A stretch of DNA of 64,000 bases from Mesostigma viride (GCA_009746045.1 RPFO01000104.1:5398895-5462894), one strand, 5' to 3'; numbered from the stretch's first letter, positions 1 through 10,350 are shown. Numbers and translations: made by a program. The notes: generated from the sequence alone by a model not told the origin.

Positions 1-1750
1 AAAAATAGAAAAAAACGCTGTCCGGGGCACATCTTGCCCAGAACAGTGGGAGAACCAGTTGCATGAAAAAAGCACACCCCATATAAAAATGTCATGGGAC
101 ATTGTTTCTACCTAATTGGATCAACAAAATCAGCACATCCCTTTGAGTTATTAATTTTTGGGCCAAAAATACGCTTTTTTAGGCGGGGCGTCCCCATACA
201 CACTCATAACACATCAATTAGGCCTGAAAAGCACAAGTCAAATTCTGTCATGACCATAGAAGGCACTGTCAAAGTTTGGTGGCATTCTGAGCTCAGCTGT
301 AGCAGTTATTAATTTTGGCAGTTGGCCACCTGTGCAGACGCTAAGGAAGGCATTAGTGAGTATTAAGGCACACTAACACTTCCTATGCCATCCAAAAGGC
401 TCCTGACCATGCCCAATTCGACCACAATGTACAAGGAGGTGGCTGGGCACGTCATGTGCCCTTGCCTTACCTCGACACGGGCAACCTGTTGCGTGTGTGC
501 ACAACAATGAGGCAGGTAGCTCTACATGCCTAGCCAACACTTCTAAAGCATATTCCAGGTTTATGGTGTGGGCATCATCCCAAAACCAAGCTCAAACACA
601 CCCTAGAAAGCCATATCCACTAATTGCCCAACAAGGGTAACAACAGACAGTCCACAGAGAAAGCAGAATTATCATACATGCTGCTTGCCAAGGCTTCTTA
701 CCATGGTTACCTTGCCTTGCTAGCATATGAATTAGGGCTCTCCCATTTTAGTGGGAGAAAGGCCAACAAGACAACGATAACCCCTACCTACGTGCAGTTC
801 CACCCATGCAGTATGCCCCTCAGAAAAACCACTGCCACCTTTCTTTCCAGCGCAATTGTTTGCCAAGAAACAAACTCAAGCTTGTGAGCCTCTAACCACA
901 ATGAAGCCTCTGCTAAGAAAGGCCGCGTCAATATTCACACAAAACTGAGTGCTGTTAGCAATCTCCTTCCAAGAAACCACTCAGCAAATCCCTGACAACT
1001 TGACGATATGCCACGGTCACGCTTTGACACATCCCAGCCATGCAACGTACATAAAAACCACTGAAAGGTGCCAGGAATCTGGCGATGCGCAGCACGGAAT
1101 GGCATTATACCTGGCGCTAACTGCACGGAAAGAAGCCGAAAACTTGCGTTGATAACCCATAAAGGAAGCGAAACATTCATAGGGTCACGTTGATCACACG
1201 ATCGTACCATTACCGGAATTGTCCTTCGCCCAGCGGCGCAAGAAAGAACAACCTTCCATGGAATAATAAGACGCGCATCCCGCGAGCCTGGAGAGTGTCT
1301 TACCGATCATGACGGAAATCTTGCCGAAACCCAGCAAATTTTTTAAAGCTTTACCAATAACGATTTAAACGCATCCTTGACGCTAGGTAAAGCCCATAAA
1401 ACCTGACAATCACCGCCGCCAGCGTGCATTCTAATTTATTCCTCTCGACGAAAACATCAGATTGGACCCCCGTGGCGATGGTCATCAATAAAATCATCGA
1501 CACTGCAAAAAACGCGAACTCCGCTACGAAGTAGTATCATTTACTCATCGTCTTTAAGATTCGCTCAGTTTCTCTGCATTCCGCGAGCTATCTTTTTCTA
1601 CTCTGCCTGAAAGCACGTCGCCATGGCCAGCTCCGGTAGGGGTGCGCGCCCCGTGCACCACTTTTTCACGGTACGGACGGGTACCGCGAATTTTTCGGCG
1701 CCAAAATATTCGCGCCGGGACCGTCCCCTTAATTAATTAGTAAACAGCTG
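1..1750. other. Intergenic stretch, no recognisable gene
   Basis: Only short unlinked open frames are present on both strands. None has a recognisable domain, a credible start context or a splice-linked partner. Composition is mixed (AT-rich to about 1.1 kb, then nearer neutral). I see no RNA gene, and no repeat longer than a few units. Confidence 0.5.
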
Positions 1751-1825
1751 TGGCTTGCCTTCAGTCAGGCATGAGGGAAGACAGGTGTCTTTATCCCCTT
1801 CTCGTTGTGCAAAATTAATTAAACT

Positions 1826-1864
1826 CGCCTGCTCCCGTTTGGGAGTCACGGAGCATCAACCCCG
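1826..1864 (-). repeat. LINE 3'-terminal stem-loop, type 1 (copy A)
   Basis: On the minus strand this reads CTCCGTGACTCC, a CAAA loop, then GGGAGCA, followed by a TTAATTAA tail. Nearly the same segment recurs at 3738-3775, 9440-9490 and 43605-43645. It lies directly beyond the large GGAT/GGGA/GGAC microsatellite, and the LINE 3' UTR on the far side of that array has the same strand. The order is therefore 3' UTR, microsatellite, stem-loop, TTAA tail. Confidence 0.7.
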
Positions 1865-2948
1865 ATGGATGGATGGATGGATGGAGGGAGGGAGGGAGGG
1901 AGGGAGGGAGGGAGGGAGGGAGGGAGGGAGGGAGGGAGGGAGGGAGGGAGGGAGGGAGGGAGGGAGGGAGGGAGGGAGGGAGGGAGGAGGGAGGGAGGGA
2001 GGGAGGGAGGGAGGAGGGAGGGAGGGAGGGAGGGAGGGAGGGAGGGAGGGAGGGAGGGAGGGAGGGAGGGAGGGAGGGAGGGAGGGAGGGAGGGAGGGAG
2101 CTAGGGAGGGAGGGAGGGAGGGAGGGAGGGAGGGAGGGAGGGAGGGAGGGAGGGAGGGAGGGAGGGAGGGAGGGAGGGAGGGAGGGAGGGAGGGAGGGAG
2201 GGAGGGAGGGAGGGAGGGAGGGAGGGAGGGAGGGAGGGAGGGAGGGAGGGAGGGAGGGAGGGAGGGAGGGAGGGAGGGAGGGGGAGGGAGGGAGGGAGGG
2301 AGGGAGGGAGGGAGGGAGGGAGGGAGGGAGGGAGGAGGGAGGGAGGGAGGGAGGGAGGGAGGGAGGGAGGGAGGGAGGGAGGGAGGGAGGGAGGGAGGGA
2401 GGGAGGGAGGGAGGAGGGAGGGAGGGAGGGAGGGAGGGAGGGAGGGAGGGAGGGAGGGAGGAGGGAGGGAGGGAGGGAGGGAGGAGGGAGGGAGGGAGGG
2501 AGGGAGGGAGGGAGGGAGGGAGGGAGGGAGGGAGGGAGGGAGGGAGGGAGGGAGGGGGAGGGAGGGAGGGAGGGAGGGAGGGAGGGAGGGAGGGAGGGAG
2601 GGAGGGAGGAGGGAGGGAGGGAGGGAGGGAGGGAGGGAGGGAGGGTGGGAGGGAGGGTGGGAGGGAGGGTGGGAGGGTGGGAGGGAGGGAGGGAGGGAGG
2701 GGGGAGGGAGGGAGGGAGGGAGGGAGGGAAAGAGGATGGGAGGGAGGATCGAGGGAGGGACGGAGGGACGGACGGACGGACGGACGGACGGACGGACGGA
2801 CGGACGGACGGACGGACGGACGGACGGACGGACGGACGGACGGACGGACGGACGGACGGACGGACGGACGGACGGACGGACGGACGGACGGACGGACGGA
2901 CGGACGGACGGACGGACGGACGGACGGGCGGATGGATGGATGGATGGA
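1865..2948. repeat. Compound tetranucleotide microsatellite (GGAT)n-(GGGA)n-(GGAC)n-(GGAT)n
   Basis: A short GGAT seed is followed by about 870 bp of GGGA units with scattered 3-bp and 5-bp slips, then about 165 bp of near-perfect GGAC, then GGAT again. The long Gly/Arg/Glu and Pro/Ser open frames here result from a stop-free repeat and are not genes. The G-rich strand could form G-quadruplexes. Both flanks are LINE 3'-end sequence on the minus strand, so the array lies inside a LINE 3' end. Confidence 0.95.
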
Positions 2949-3240
2949 CGTACACGCAATCCTACCGGTCTAAGTTTACTATCTTCAAAAAGAGTCCTAC
3001 TCTATAACTATAGTGCCCGCGACCCTAGGGGTCTTGTCTAGCATCATTGCTTCCCGCGCCTGCAAACGCGCGACTTCCCCACTGCAGGTGTGTTAATAAT
3101 TAACGACCTGAGCCCACTTGGCCTTGTCCATAATCTTTTTCCAAATCACGGAGAGGCCTAGGCCCCCCATATGTCCTCTACGAGCTGCTCTTTGAAGACG
3201 GAGCATTAACCCTGATGGATGGATGGATCGATGAGAAAAG
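2949..3240 (-). mobile_element. 5'-truncated LINE 3' end (minus strand)
   Basis: The reverse complement matches 9160-9420 over the end of the reverse-transcriptase ORF and the 3' UTR. Shared landmarks are GACAAGGCCAAGTGGGC, TAGACAAGACCCCTAGGGTC and ACCGGTAGGATTGCGTGTAC (ACCGATAGG in the other copy). The copy starts abruptly near 3210, as expected for incomplete target-primed reverse transcription. Just beyond, at 3198-3232, is part of another terminal stem-loop with GATGGATGG, so one LINE end probably landed in or beside another. Confidence 0.75.
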
Positions 3241-3720
3241 TTCGCTTGCAACAGTCTCCGGCCGGCTGTAGCCCCGACGGCGCCGGCCCGGCCTACCAGG
3301 CAGCAGTGACACTACTCAAGGGTTAGTAGTTCACTCGGCTCCACCTGCGGCCTCGCCCTAGCTCGGTATCGCCCGATCCCAAACGCAGTCGCCCAGCAGA
3401 ATCGCGCCACACAGAACCGCGCTTTCGGCCCCAACCCTTCAAAGACTGTCGACGATCACGACTGGACCAACATGTCCCCGAGCACATACTGCCCTGCGCA
3501 CTGCATCTTCTATGGGGACTACGCCTCGCTTCATGAGCTGGCCCTCCATCTCCACAGCATCGACCGCCTCATCAGTCACTCCCAGACGGCACATGGCGTA
3601 CGTCCCCTCACCTATGTGACGGAGTGGAACAACCCCCGGCCCCGACTCCAGCACATCATCCTCTGCATGCTCGATCCCTTCTCATGCGCTCTGATGGCGA
3701 GATCTGGGCTCCCTCTATTA
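3241..3720. other. Spacer without a recognised gene
   Basis: Short overlapping open frames lie on both strands at 3439-3729. The composition is GC-rich, but I recognise no domain and no splice-linked partner. It may be an unidentified transposon remnant, since LINE ends lie on both sides. Confidence 0.35.
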
Positions 3721-3776
3721 ATTAATTAATTAATTAAACTCGTGCTCCCGTTGGGGAGTCACGGAGCACCGAAGTG
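3721..3776 (-). repeat. LINE 3'-terminal stem-loop, type 1, with (TTAA)n tail (copy B)
   Basis: The minus strand reads GTGCTCCGTGACTCC, loop CAAC, GGGAGCAC, then five or so TTAA units. GTGCTCC and GGAGCAC can pair as an outer 7-bp stem. CTCCC and GGGAG can instead pair around CAAC; the two pairings share the 3' arm. It lies downstream, in the minus sense, of the ORF1 gene at 4139-5767 and appears to be the 3' end of that element. Confidence 0.7.
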
Positions 3777-4138
3777 CTTTTAATCCCTGTGTGTGCACTA
3801 CAGGAGAAAGGGCAGAGACCCCCAGTCTCCTTCATGCCAAAGGCATGCCACAGCTGCAATCGGGCGCGGCTAGCTAAAAGGACAGGCTAACGATCCGGCA
3901 AACTGTGGGTGCAATAAGACCCATGTGAGCATGTCATAGCAAGGAGCGTGGGCAAGTAATCTGAACATAGCCAGGGCGTAGCATGGCTGTACTAGAACTA
4001 GGCTAAGGCTATGGCTGGTTGTGTACCGTGCGTTGGCGGCACGTGACTAGGTTTGTTGGCACAGCTAGGCAAACATTCTAGGCATGGCTGCCTTAGCGAC
4101 AGTGACTCCAATGGTTACAAGCTAGGGCTATTGCTATT

Positions 4139-5767
4139 CTAGCCCGCTGGGGGCGTCCACATCTTGTGGTTGATCATCAGGTCCCCGCCCCTCCAGTACA
4201 CCTTGGGCTTCTGGGGGTCCTGCTTATGGCGGAGGTATTCCGGCCACAGGTCGCGTCGCTGCTGTTGCTGAGCGGGGGTTAGGTCGTCATCCAGCGTCCA
4301 GGTGAGGTCGTGCAACCGCTTGCGACGAGAGAGGAACCGCTGCTTATCCTCAGGGGAGAGGAAGGTGAGCAGGACTGGTGGGGTGGCCGCCTTGTCCCGT
4401 GAGTGGGGAAGGCGGTGGCACCCACGCAGTTCTACCTCACCTACCAGGCCCATGAGGGTAAGAAGCTGTTTCTTGATCTCGTCAGCAAGGGAGGTTGACG
4501 TCTCACCTGGCTTCTGGGGGAAGCGATGTAGGTCGTCATCCAGCGTCCAGGTGAGGTCGTGCAACCGCTTGCGACGAGAGACGAACCGCTGCTTATCCTC
4601 AGGGGAGAGGAAGGTGAGCAGGACTGGTGGGGTGGCCGCCTTGTCCCGTGAGTGGGGAAGGCGGTGGCACCCACGCAGTTCTACCTCACCTACCAGGCCC
4701 ATGAGGGTAAGAAGCTGTTTCTTGATCTCGTCAGCAAGGGAGGTTGACGTCTCACCTGGCTTCTGGGGGAAGCGACGTAGCACCACTCGGCACTCGCGGC
4801 GAGCGCGATCGGTGACCTCCCGTTGCTGGGCCTGGCGGTGGTCCTCCAGCTCCTGGAGCTTCGTGGCGATGGCGTCGGTGGTGGAGGCGGTCGCTGTCCG
4901 CAGCAGGTCCGCGTAGGAGAGCGGGAGGTCACCAGCATCCTGCCGGGGTGGCTGGGAGGCAATGGTGGCCGTCTGCTCCGCTAGCTTTGGGACCTGTGTG
5001 GCCAGGGCCTCGGTGTGGGCGGTGATGGCCTCAAGCTTCTTCATGAGCACGCCGCACTTGCCTTCCACCTGGTTAAGGCGAGAGACAAGTGCAGCATGCG
5101 TTTCCGAAGCCTGCGCCGCAGTGTGTAGCGCCGTGAACTGTGGTTGTAGCTTGTGGACGACCTTGGTTTCCACGTTGGAGACCCGGGCCTCGACCGTGTT
5201 GAGCGTGGTGTTCAGCGAGGTCATCTTCTCGGCCAGCGGCCAGGTCACGTGCTCCTCCAGCACTGCGCGGATGTCATCCTTGCAGAGGGAGGAAGCCGAT
5301 GGGGCTGCCGGCTGTGCGGGGGCTGGGGCGTTGAGTGCGTTCCAAAGTTCTCTGTGGATGGCGCCGAAGCTGCGCTGGTAGTAGCTGGTCAAGATAGACT
5401 CGCGTTGGCGGGATTCGGCACAGGTGTAGAGCCAGGACGTGTCGCGGTAGTCGATAGCCGCCCCCCTTCTCCAGGGCACAAAGAGCTTCCGCTCCTGTGT
5501 GAGGAACTGGAGAACTTCGACGACTTCCTGCGGCGACAGCTGCTGCCGCTCGAGGAGGGAGAACATTCCGTCGCCGGGCAAGAATTTGCTCCATTTGTGG
5601 CGATCGTGGCATGGTTTCTTGGGCTCAGGCGAGGCGCTTGGCGAGGGTTTGGCGGGTAAGCCTGGCGGAGCCCTGAACAATGGCGAGGGCGAGAGGGTTG
5701 GGCTGGGCGCTGGGAAGCTGTGCCAGCTCCTTTTCCAGCCCTCGTTTTGCAATTTGGTAGTCGTCAT
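4139..5767 (-). CDS. LINE ORF1-type protein with internal 249-bp duplication
   Basis: A 542-residue open frame. The N-terminus is Pro/Ser-rich. Residues about 160-330 are heptad-like with many Leu, Val and Thr, suggesting a coiled coil. The C-terminal part is basic and ends in a conserved-looking Trp/Tyr segment. This layout (disordered N-terminus, coiled coil, basic nucleic-acid-binding domain) is typical of LINE ORF1 proteins, which coat the element RNA. A segment of 83 residues beginning RFPQKPGE occurs twice in tandem; the DNA copies, starting near 4281 and 4530, are almost identical, so the duplication is recent. No endonuclease or reverse transcriptase follows: about 360 bp downstream comes the type-1 terminal stem-loop. 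A degenerate relative of its C-terminus lies at 7715-7815. The ORF1 assignment rests on layout and context, not on a database match. Confidence 0.65.
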   Translation of the reverse strand: MTTTKLQNEGWKRSWHSFPAPSPTLSPSPLFRAPPGLPAKPSPSASPEPKKPCHDRHKWSKFLPGDGMFSLLERQQLSPQEVVEVLQFLTQERKLFVPWRRGAAIDYRDTSWLYTCAESRQRESILTSYYQRSFGAIHRELWNALNAPAPAQPAAPSASSLCKDDIRAVLEEHVTWPLAEKMTSLNTTLNTVEARVSNVETKVVHKLQPQFTALHTAAQASETHAALVSRLNQVEGKCGVLMKKLEAITAHTEALATQVPKLAEQTATIASQPPRQDAGDLPLSYADLLRTATASTTDAIATKLQELEDHRQAQQREVTDRARRECRVVLRRFPQKPGETSTSLADEIKKQLLTLMGLVGEVELRGCHRLPHSRDKAATPPVLLTFLSPEDKQRFVSRRKRLHDLTWTLDDDLHRFPQKPGETSTSLADEIKKQLLTLMGLVGEVELRGCHRLPHSRDKAATPPVLLTFLSPEDKQRFLSRRKRLHDLTWTLDDDLTPAQQQQRRDLWPEYLRHKQDPQKPKVYWRGGDLMINHKMWTPPAG

Positions 5768-6467
5768 AGCTGGTCACGTGCGTAACTTTGTCTATACTGC
5801 GTGGCAGCCGTAACCGTTTATACTGGCAAGTGCGTCTTAGAAAGGCGCATCGAATGCAAGTGGTCTGACCGAATTTGGGGCTCAGACGCAAAAGATCTGA
5901 ACTCCGCCGTCAGCCATACCGCCGTCAGCCATTTTCGTAACCCCGATGGTAACACTCCCTCTATATTTCCGCACCCACATTCCGTTCCATCCTGAAGGAA
6001 GCCCTCGAGCAGCACGTTGACTCCCCTCGCTGCAGGTGTGGCAGCAATGGGCTGCCGAGCACGCTGGCTGCTGAGCTCCCTCACCATTCCACCACCGTCA
6101 CCTAGCTCCACCTCCACCCTCCTTGCCTCCACCTCGATCCACTCCCGGTCTCGATCCGGCCGCCTCCACCGCCGACATCAATGTCATCAAAGTCCAGCTC
6201 CTCCACATCAACCGGTGCAACGACAACGCCATCGCCATCGGAGTGCCTGCAAAACACCGCAGGCCTCACCACCCAGGCGATGAACGACATCGCCGGGCGC
6301 CAGCCGGCATCTGCTGGCCTGGCCAGCGATGCTCCTCCCACCCAGCCCTGGGTGGACATGCTGAATCACCAGTGCATGACACCACCTCCACCGACCACTG
6401 CCTCCACCATCGCGGCACAGCTAGCTCAAGCATTAACCCCTCCACCGTCTCGCACTCGTGCCTAAGG
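5768..6467. other. Probable 5' region of the ORF1-only element
   Basis: This lies upstream of the ORF1 start on the minus strand. It is Pro/Ser/Thr-biased in several frames (for example 6181-6465 on plus), but none of these frames is recognisable. It may include the 5' UTR of the element. It ends at an inverted-repeat element starting at 6468. Confidence 0.35.
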
Positions 6468-6812
6468 TGAGTCACCAGTTTCATAGTACGCCACAGGTGC
6501 CCCCATTCAGCCTAATTATTATTTCTAGACCATGCTGGGAACCAAGCATCCCCATATGAGGGCCCACCTGGGAGTATAGTGGGTGGTCCCAGTACTAGCC
6601 CCCCCTGCTCTATAAATAGCACCCCCCTCAGGGGGGTACGGTGAGTGTGCGCGGTGACCCACTTACAATGCATGATAGACCACTTTTCTCAATAAGTTGC
6701 CCCTGGGGTTGGTTTTGTAGATAGATTTACTAGTTAGGATGGGATACTAGCACTAAAAATTGTAACTGCCCCAGGGGCCCACCAGATGGAGCTAAAAATA
6801 ACTGGTGACTCA
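6468..6812. mobile_element. Small terminal-inverted-repeat element (MITE-like), about 345 bp
   Basis: TGAGTCACCAGTT at 6468-6480 is the exact reverse complement of AACTGGTGACTCA at 6800-6812. A further copy of the left end starts at 6815, so 6800-6828 is a palindrome with 13-bp arms. The interior has no coding potential but holds a consensus TATA box, CTATAAATAG, near 6609. I could not identify a clear target-site duplication. Confidence 0.5.
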
Positions 6813-6828
6813 TTTGAGTCACCAGTTT

Positions 6829-7700
6829 AGGGGGGGCTAGAACAAGCATTCTAGTGCAGTTTTGAACCTGGACATGATAGGTAAGCATGGAATATTGGCA
6901 AACATGCATGTTAACGCAAAATAGTCATAAGATATTTTGAGCATTATCTTGTGGGTCCCTGGGTGAAACAAGACATGGAAGTGCTTGGATGTAGTGCTTG
7001 GGTACACTTACAGTCCCCCCTGAAATACTAGGGTGAAATCCAAGGTATACGTGGTCCATCATGCATTGGTTGTGAAGTTTATACTCGCGACCCGCGCGCA
7101 GCTGTCTCCAAGCATATGCGGCAGTGGTTATGGTGAATATTGGTGGCACACAGGTTGAAATATGCGTTAACACCAGTTTAGGGTATACCCTGTCAGCTTT
7201 GACCAGGGTTTTCACCCTGGTCCGGTGGTCAGATACAGTCTTTCAAGAGTGCTACGGATAGAGTGAATCTAGACCTTTCCAACGGTCCTATTTTTACCCG
7301 CGAAAACCTTCCCGCGAGATTTCTACAGGGCGCACAAACTCATGCCGAATTCCAGTCATGAGTAAAACTCGTGGTCGAAAATCGGCACGAGGACGGTTTA
7401 GGGGTTAACAATTACGCTTGACCTCCGGGAGGCCGACATCACCAAGCGCAGCCACATGCAATGTCATCGCCAAGCACTTCGACCAGCCGACAGGTGAGAA
7501 CTCGGAGTCTCTTGCCATAGCGTTAGCGCGACATTCTTGGCCGGCATGCAATTATTCACTGGTGAGCTGCAGAGGTCGGCTGGACATCCGCCTTCCCCAC
7601 GCGTGGCCCGGTAAGGCTGGCCCGGCTGCCCTGCTCCTGACCTGTACATGGCGGATAAGCTGTACCGTTTCTTATAAATGCCGCAATAAGCTCTCGGGGA
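6829..7700. other. Non-coding stretch with possible element remnants
   Basis: No convincing gene. CCAGTTTAGGG occurs at about 6822 and again near 7170, hinting at a second, diverged copy of the neighbouring inverted-repeat element. Short open frames overlap each other and lack recognisable motifs. Confidence 0.35.
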
Positions 7701-8290
7701 CTTCCTACATACATGAGCTGGACGACGACTTGACTCCTGGCACAGCAAGCGGCGGCGACAGGAGCTATGGCCGACCCGTATACCTCCAGCTCCGGCAGAG
7801 CGCAGCCTGGGGGAAACCGGATATCAAGGAGACAACCTAGGGAATATATAGCTAGTAGCATTAATTAGTGTAGATTAGTAGTCAGGCTTAGCCTAGCACG
7901 GGGCTCACGCCTACTACGCGCATGCATGTGTGCCTATAATGGGACTCCCCATGGATGGACACCGCATTCACTCCCAAGCTCTCTCTTCTTTGGACTGCCA
8001 TGCAGAACAAAAAGCGGTGGCAGAAGATTATCCAGGCTCACACACCAGCCCCTGTGGGCAAGCCCCCAGTCCCCCCAAGCGGAAAGAGCGTTTTGCTGAA
8101 TAGTGTAGTTAGGATTTTTCTAGGCTTAGTAGATAGCTGAGTTAGGTTCGTTCGATTTACATGGCTTCGCCCACCTCGATCCATCCATCCAGCAAGGAAT
8201 ATGTGCTACATGATCTCCCAACGGAGACATGTAATAATTTATAATTTAATGGATGAAGCCCCATTGAAATTTTAGCCAAGCCGATCTGCC
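7700..8290 (+). mobile_element. Degenerate LINE fragment: ORF1 C-terminus remnant, 3' UTR and type-2 terminal stem-loop
   Basis: 7715-7815 resembles the 3' end of the ORF1 gene at 4139-5767 (GACGACTTGACTCCT against GACGACCTAACCCCC), with frame breaks. A fragment of the dispersed short repeat (AAGGAGACAACC) follows near 7829. 7950-8150 carries the LINE ORF2 C-terminal and 3' UTR signature (ATGCAGAACAAAAAGCGG; TAGTAGATAGCTGAGTTAGG). 8175-8255 has CCATCCATCC and a second terminal hairpin, CATGATCTCC-CAAC-GGAGACATG, then an AATTTAAT-rich tail. The same ending occurs at 59622-59690 on minus. Confidence 0.6.
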
Positions 8291-8579
8291 TAGGAGTATG
8301 ACAGAGAGCTATACTATCTGCTGAGAAGCCATGCCCTAGCCATCATGTTTAGCCATGATGATCTTCCACACTATGTCCGCTCCGGTGAGGTGCTGGAATA
8401 CATAGTGGTGCAGGTGCACTTTGTGCACCCAGAGCAGGTGTAGTTTACACCTTACGGCCTTGCAGGAAGTAGCCCAGAATGTTAAAAGCCATATTTCGGC
8501 CCCTTCTCAGGGATATGTGCTACATGTACTCCCAGTACGTAGGCTCTGGCGATTGGGCTCACTCAGCCACCCGGGGCCC

Positions 8580-9495
8580 GACCTCTTTCTACTTGATGGC
8601 TCTCGAGTCCTGTATCGGGACCGCGTCAAGTTGCGCGCTGGGTAGCTTCCTCACCAGCTGCGAGGCCGGCCGATCGATGTGGACCACCGTATCTCCCTCG
8701 CCCATGGCACGCTTTACGCCAATATATCGGGCCAGGCTGTAGCGCAAGCCCTTGGGCAAGCTAGAGAAACAAGACCTGTTCAGTAAGGTCCTGGTCCTCG
8801 ACCTTGTTCTTACGTATCCGGGCCGGGCCGAGACGTGGACTCTCACCGCCGACCTTGCCAGCAAGCTGGACGGCGTGGTCACCAACATGCTGCGGTCAAT
8901 TTTCCGTGCATGTTGAGGATACGCTAGCTGCTCATGTCCGCAAGGAGGACTCCTACCTCGGCATGCCACTTATCACCAGCACCATCAAGCAGAGGCGCCT
9001 GCTGCTAGCAGGGCACATAGCTCGCACCAACCAGTTAGACAACTCCCGTGGCCCCTCTGTAGGGCTGCGCCCCGCCCAGCAAGGCAGGCACCTCCTCACG
9101 TTGGCCGGGCCCAACCAGGTTATAGACACCGCAAGGCCCGTGCACCTTCCGCGAGCAGCTCGTAGAGGACATGCATGCGGGGCCTAGGCCTCTCGGTGAT
9201 TCGGAAAAAGATGATGGACAAGGCCAAGTGGGCCCAGGTCATAGAGGACACTAACAACCCCCCAGCAGTGCCCAGGGTTAAGCCGCGCGTTTGTACACTT
9301 GGGCGGCATGCTAGACAAGACCCCTAGGGTCGCGGGCACCATAGTACTATAGGACTGTTTTGTATAGATAGCTTGTAGATAGCTTAGTTAGACCGATAGG
9401 ATTGCGTGTACCCACCCATCCATCTGGATCCATCGTGGTTAATGCTCGGACCGTGACTCCGGCCTTGGAACGGGAGCACGAGTTTAATTAATTAA
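8580..9495 (+). mobile_element. LINE ORF2 C-terminal remnant with 3' UTR and type-1 stem-loop
   Basis: 8760-8915 encodes a degenerate reverse-transcriptase thumb/C-terminal segment (VLVLDLVLTY, ETWTLTADLASKLDG, VTNMLRSIFRAC). It matches the intact-frame version at 40640-41115 minus (VLVLTVLTYGAEAWT, AAKLDG, YRMLRQVLNV). Stops and frame changes follow. 8960-9190 continues with REDSYLGMPLI-like and HIARTNQLD segments seen again at 42085-42350. The 3' UTR (9190-9410), CCATCCATC and a type-1 terminal stem-loop with TTAATTAA (9440-9495) complete the end. 8580-8720 may be a separate fragment on the opposite strand. Confidence 0.65.
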
Positions 9496-9545
9496 TGTAC
9501 TCCCAACGGAGATATGTTACAATTTAATTTAATTTAATGGATGGA
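9496..9545 (+). repeat. Partial type-2 LINE terminal stem-loop
   Basis: ACTCCCAACGGAGATATGTTAC followed by repeated AATTT units and GGATGGATGG directly abuts the type-1 terminus just upstream. Two different LINE tails therefore lie head to tail. Confidence 0.55.
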
Positions 9546-9829
9546 TGGGTAAGTTGTGCAATACATGCACATGTAGCAGGGATGTGAACTGTAAAGCTAG
9601 GACCAACTAGTGCTACGCGTTTCCCCACGGGTCCGTGTGTAATTAATGAAATAAATCAGGAACTACCGATTTAATAAATCGGGGACAATTGCTCCCGAAT
9701 GTGCTGCCAGACCTATCACCAACTGATGGAGCCGGTGCACGTCAAAGCTCAACCTCACGGCATGTTAATAAAGGACAATGCCGATTGTGCGCATGAAACG
9801 TACTGTCAGTTCTATATTTATGAGGTCTT

Positions 9830-10350
9830 CATATGTTCAGCGCTCTTGAACACTATAGTGGTCTCTGCCTGAGAAGATCAAGGAGACAACCAGCGCAGGC
9901 AAGAAATCTGGAAGAAAACGGACCACATGAGAATATAGTAGTGCGCCGCGTAGACTACTGTTGGCAGGGCATTTGGCCCACGTCAACCAGGCAGACACGT
10001 CCCGTGGTCCCGCCAGTGCTGGGCTGCAGCCTGCTCAGCCTGGCTGTCACCTAGTCACGTGGAATGGGCAGGCCAAGGCCAAACGCTGCAACGGTCCCTG
10101 CACCTTCTGTACCCAACTACAGCCGGACACGGGGGGCCTCGGCCTCTCCGTGATATAGAAAAAGATGCAGAATAAGATGGCATGGCATCAGGTTGTGGTT
10201 GTTAACAAGCCTCCTCCGGTAGCAGGGAAGGTGCGCATCACCCCTCACGGACGCAATCGTGACAACCAGGGCTCTTCCGGCCCTACTAGACGAGTACCCG
10301 TTAGCATCATTAGAAACACGTATGCATTTTCGTATATTCCGATGCGCCAT
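9830..10350 (+). mobile_element. Degenerate LINE 3' end
   Basis: The same C-terminal LINE sequence as at 9000-9250 and 42190-42440 appears with many frame breaks (GGCATTTGGCCCACGTCAAC; GGCCTCGGCCTCTCCGTGAT; AAAGATGCAGAATAAG). It begins next to AAGGAGACAACCAGCGCAGG near 9878, an end of the dispersed short repeat found intact at 41161-41290. Confidence 0.55.

Noticed and set aside
1755-3041. Very long Gly/Arg/Glu and Pro/Ser open frames
   Set aside because: They are translations of GGGA and GGAC microsatellites, open in several frames on both strands.
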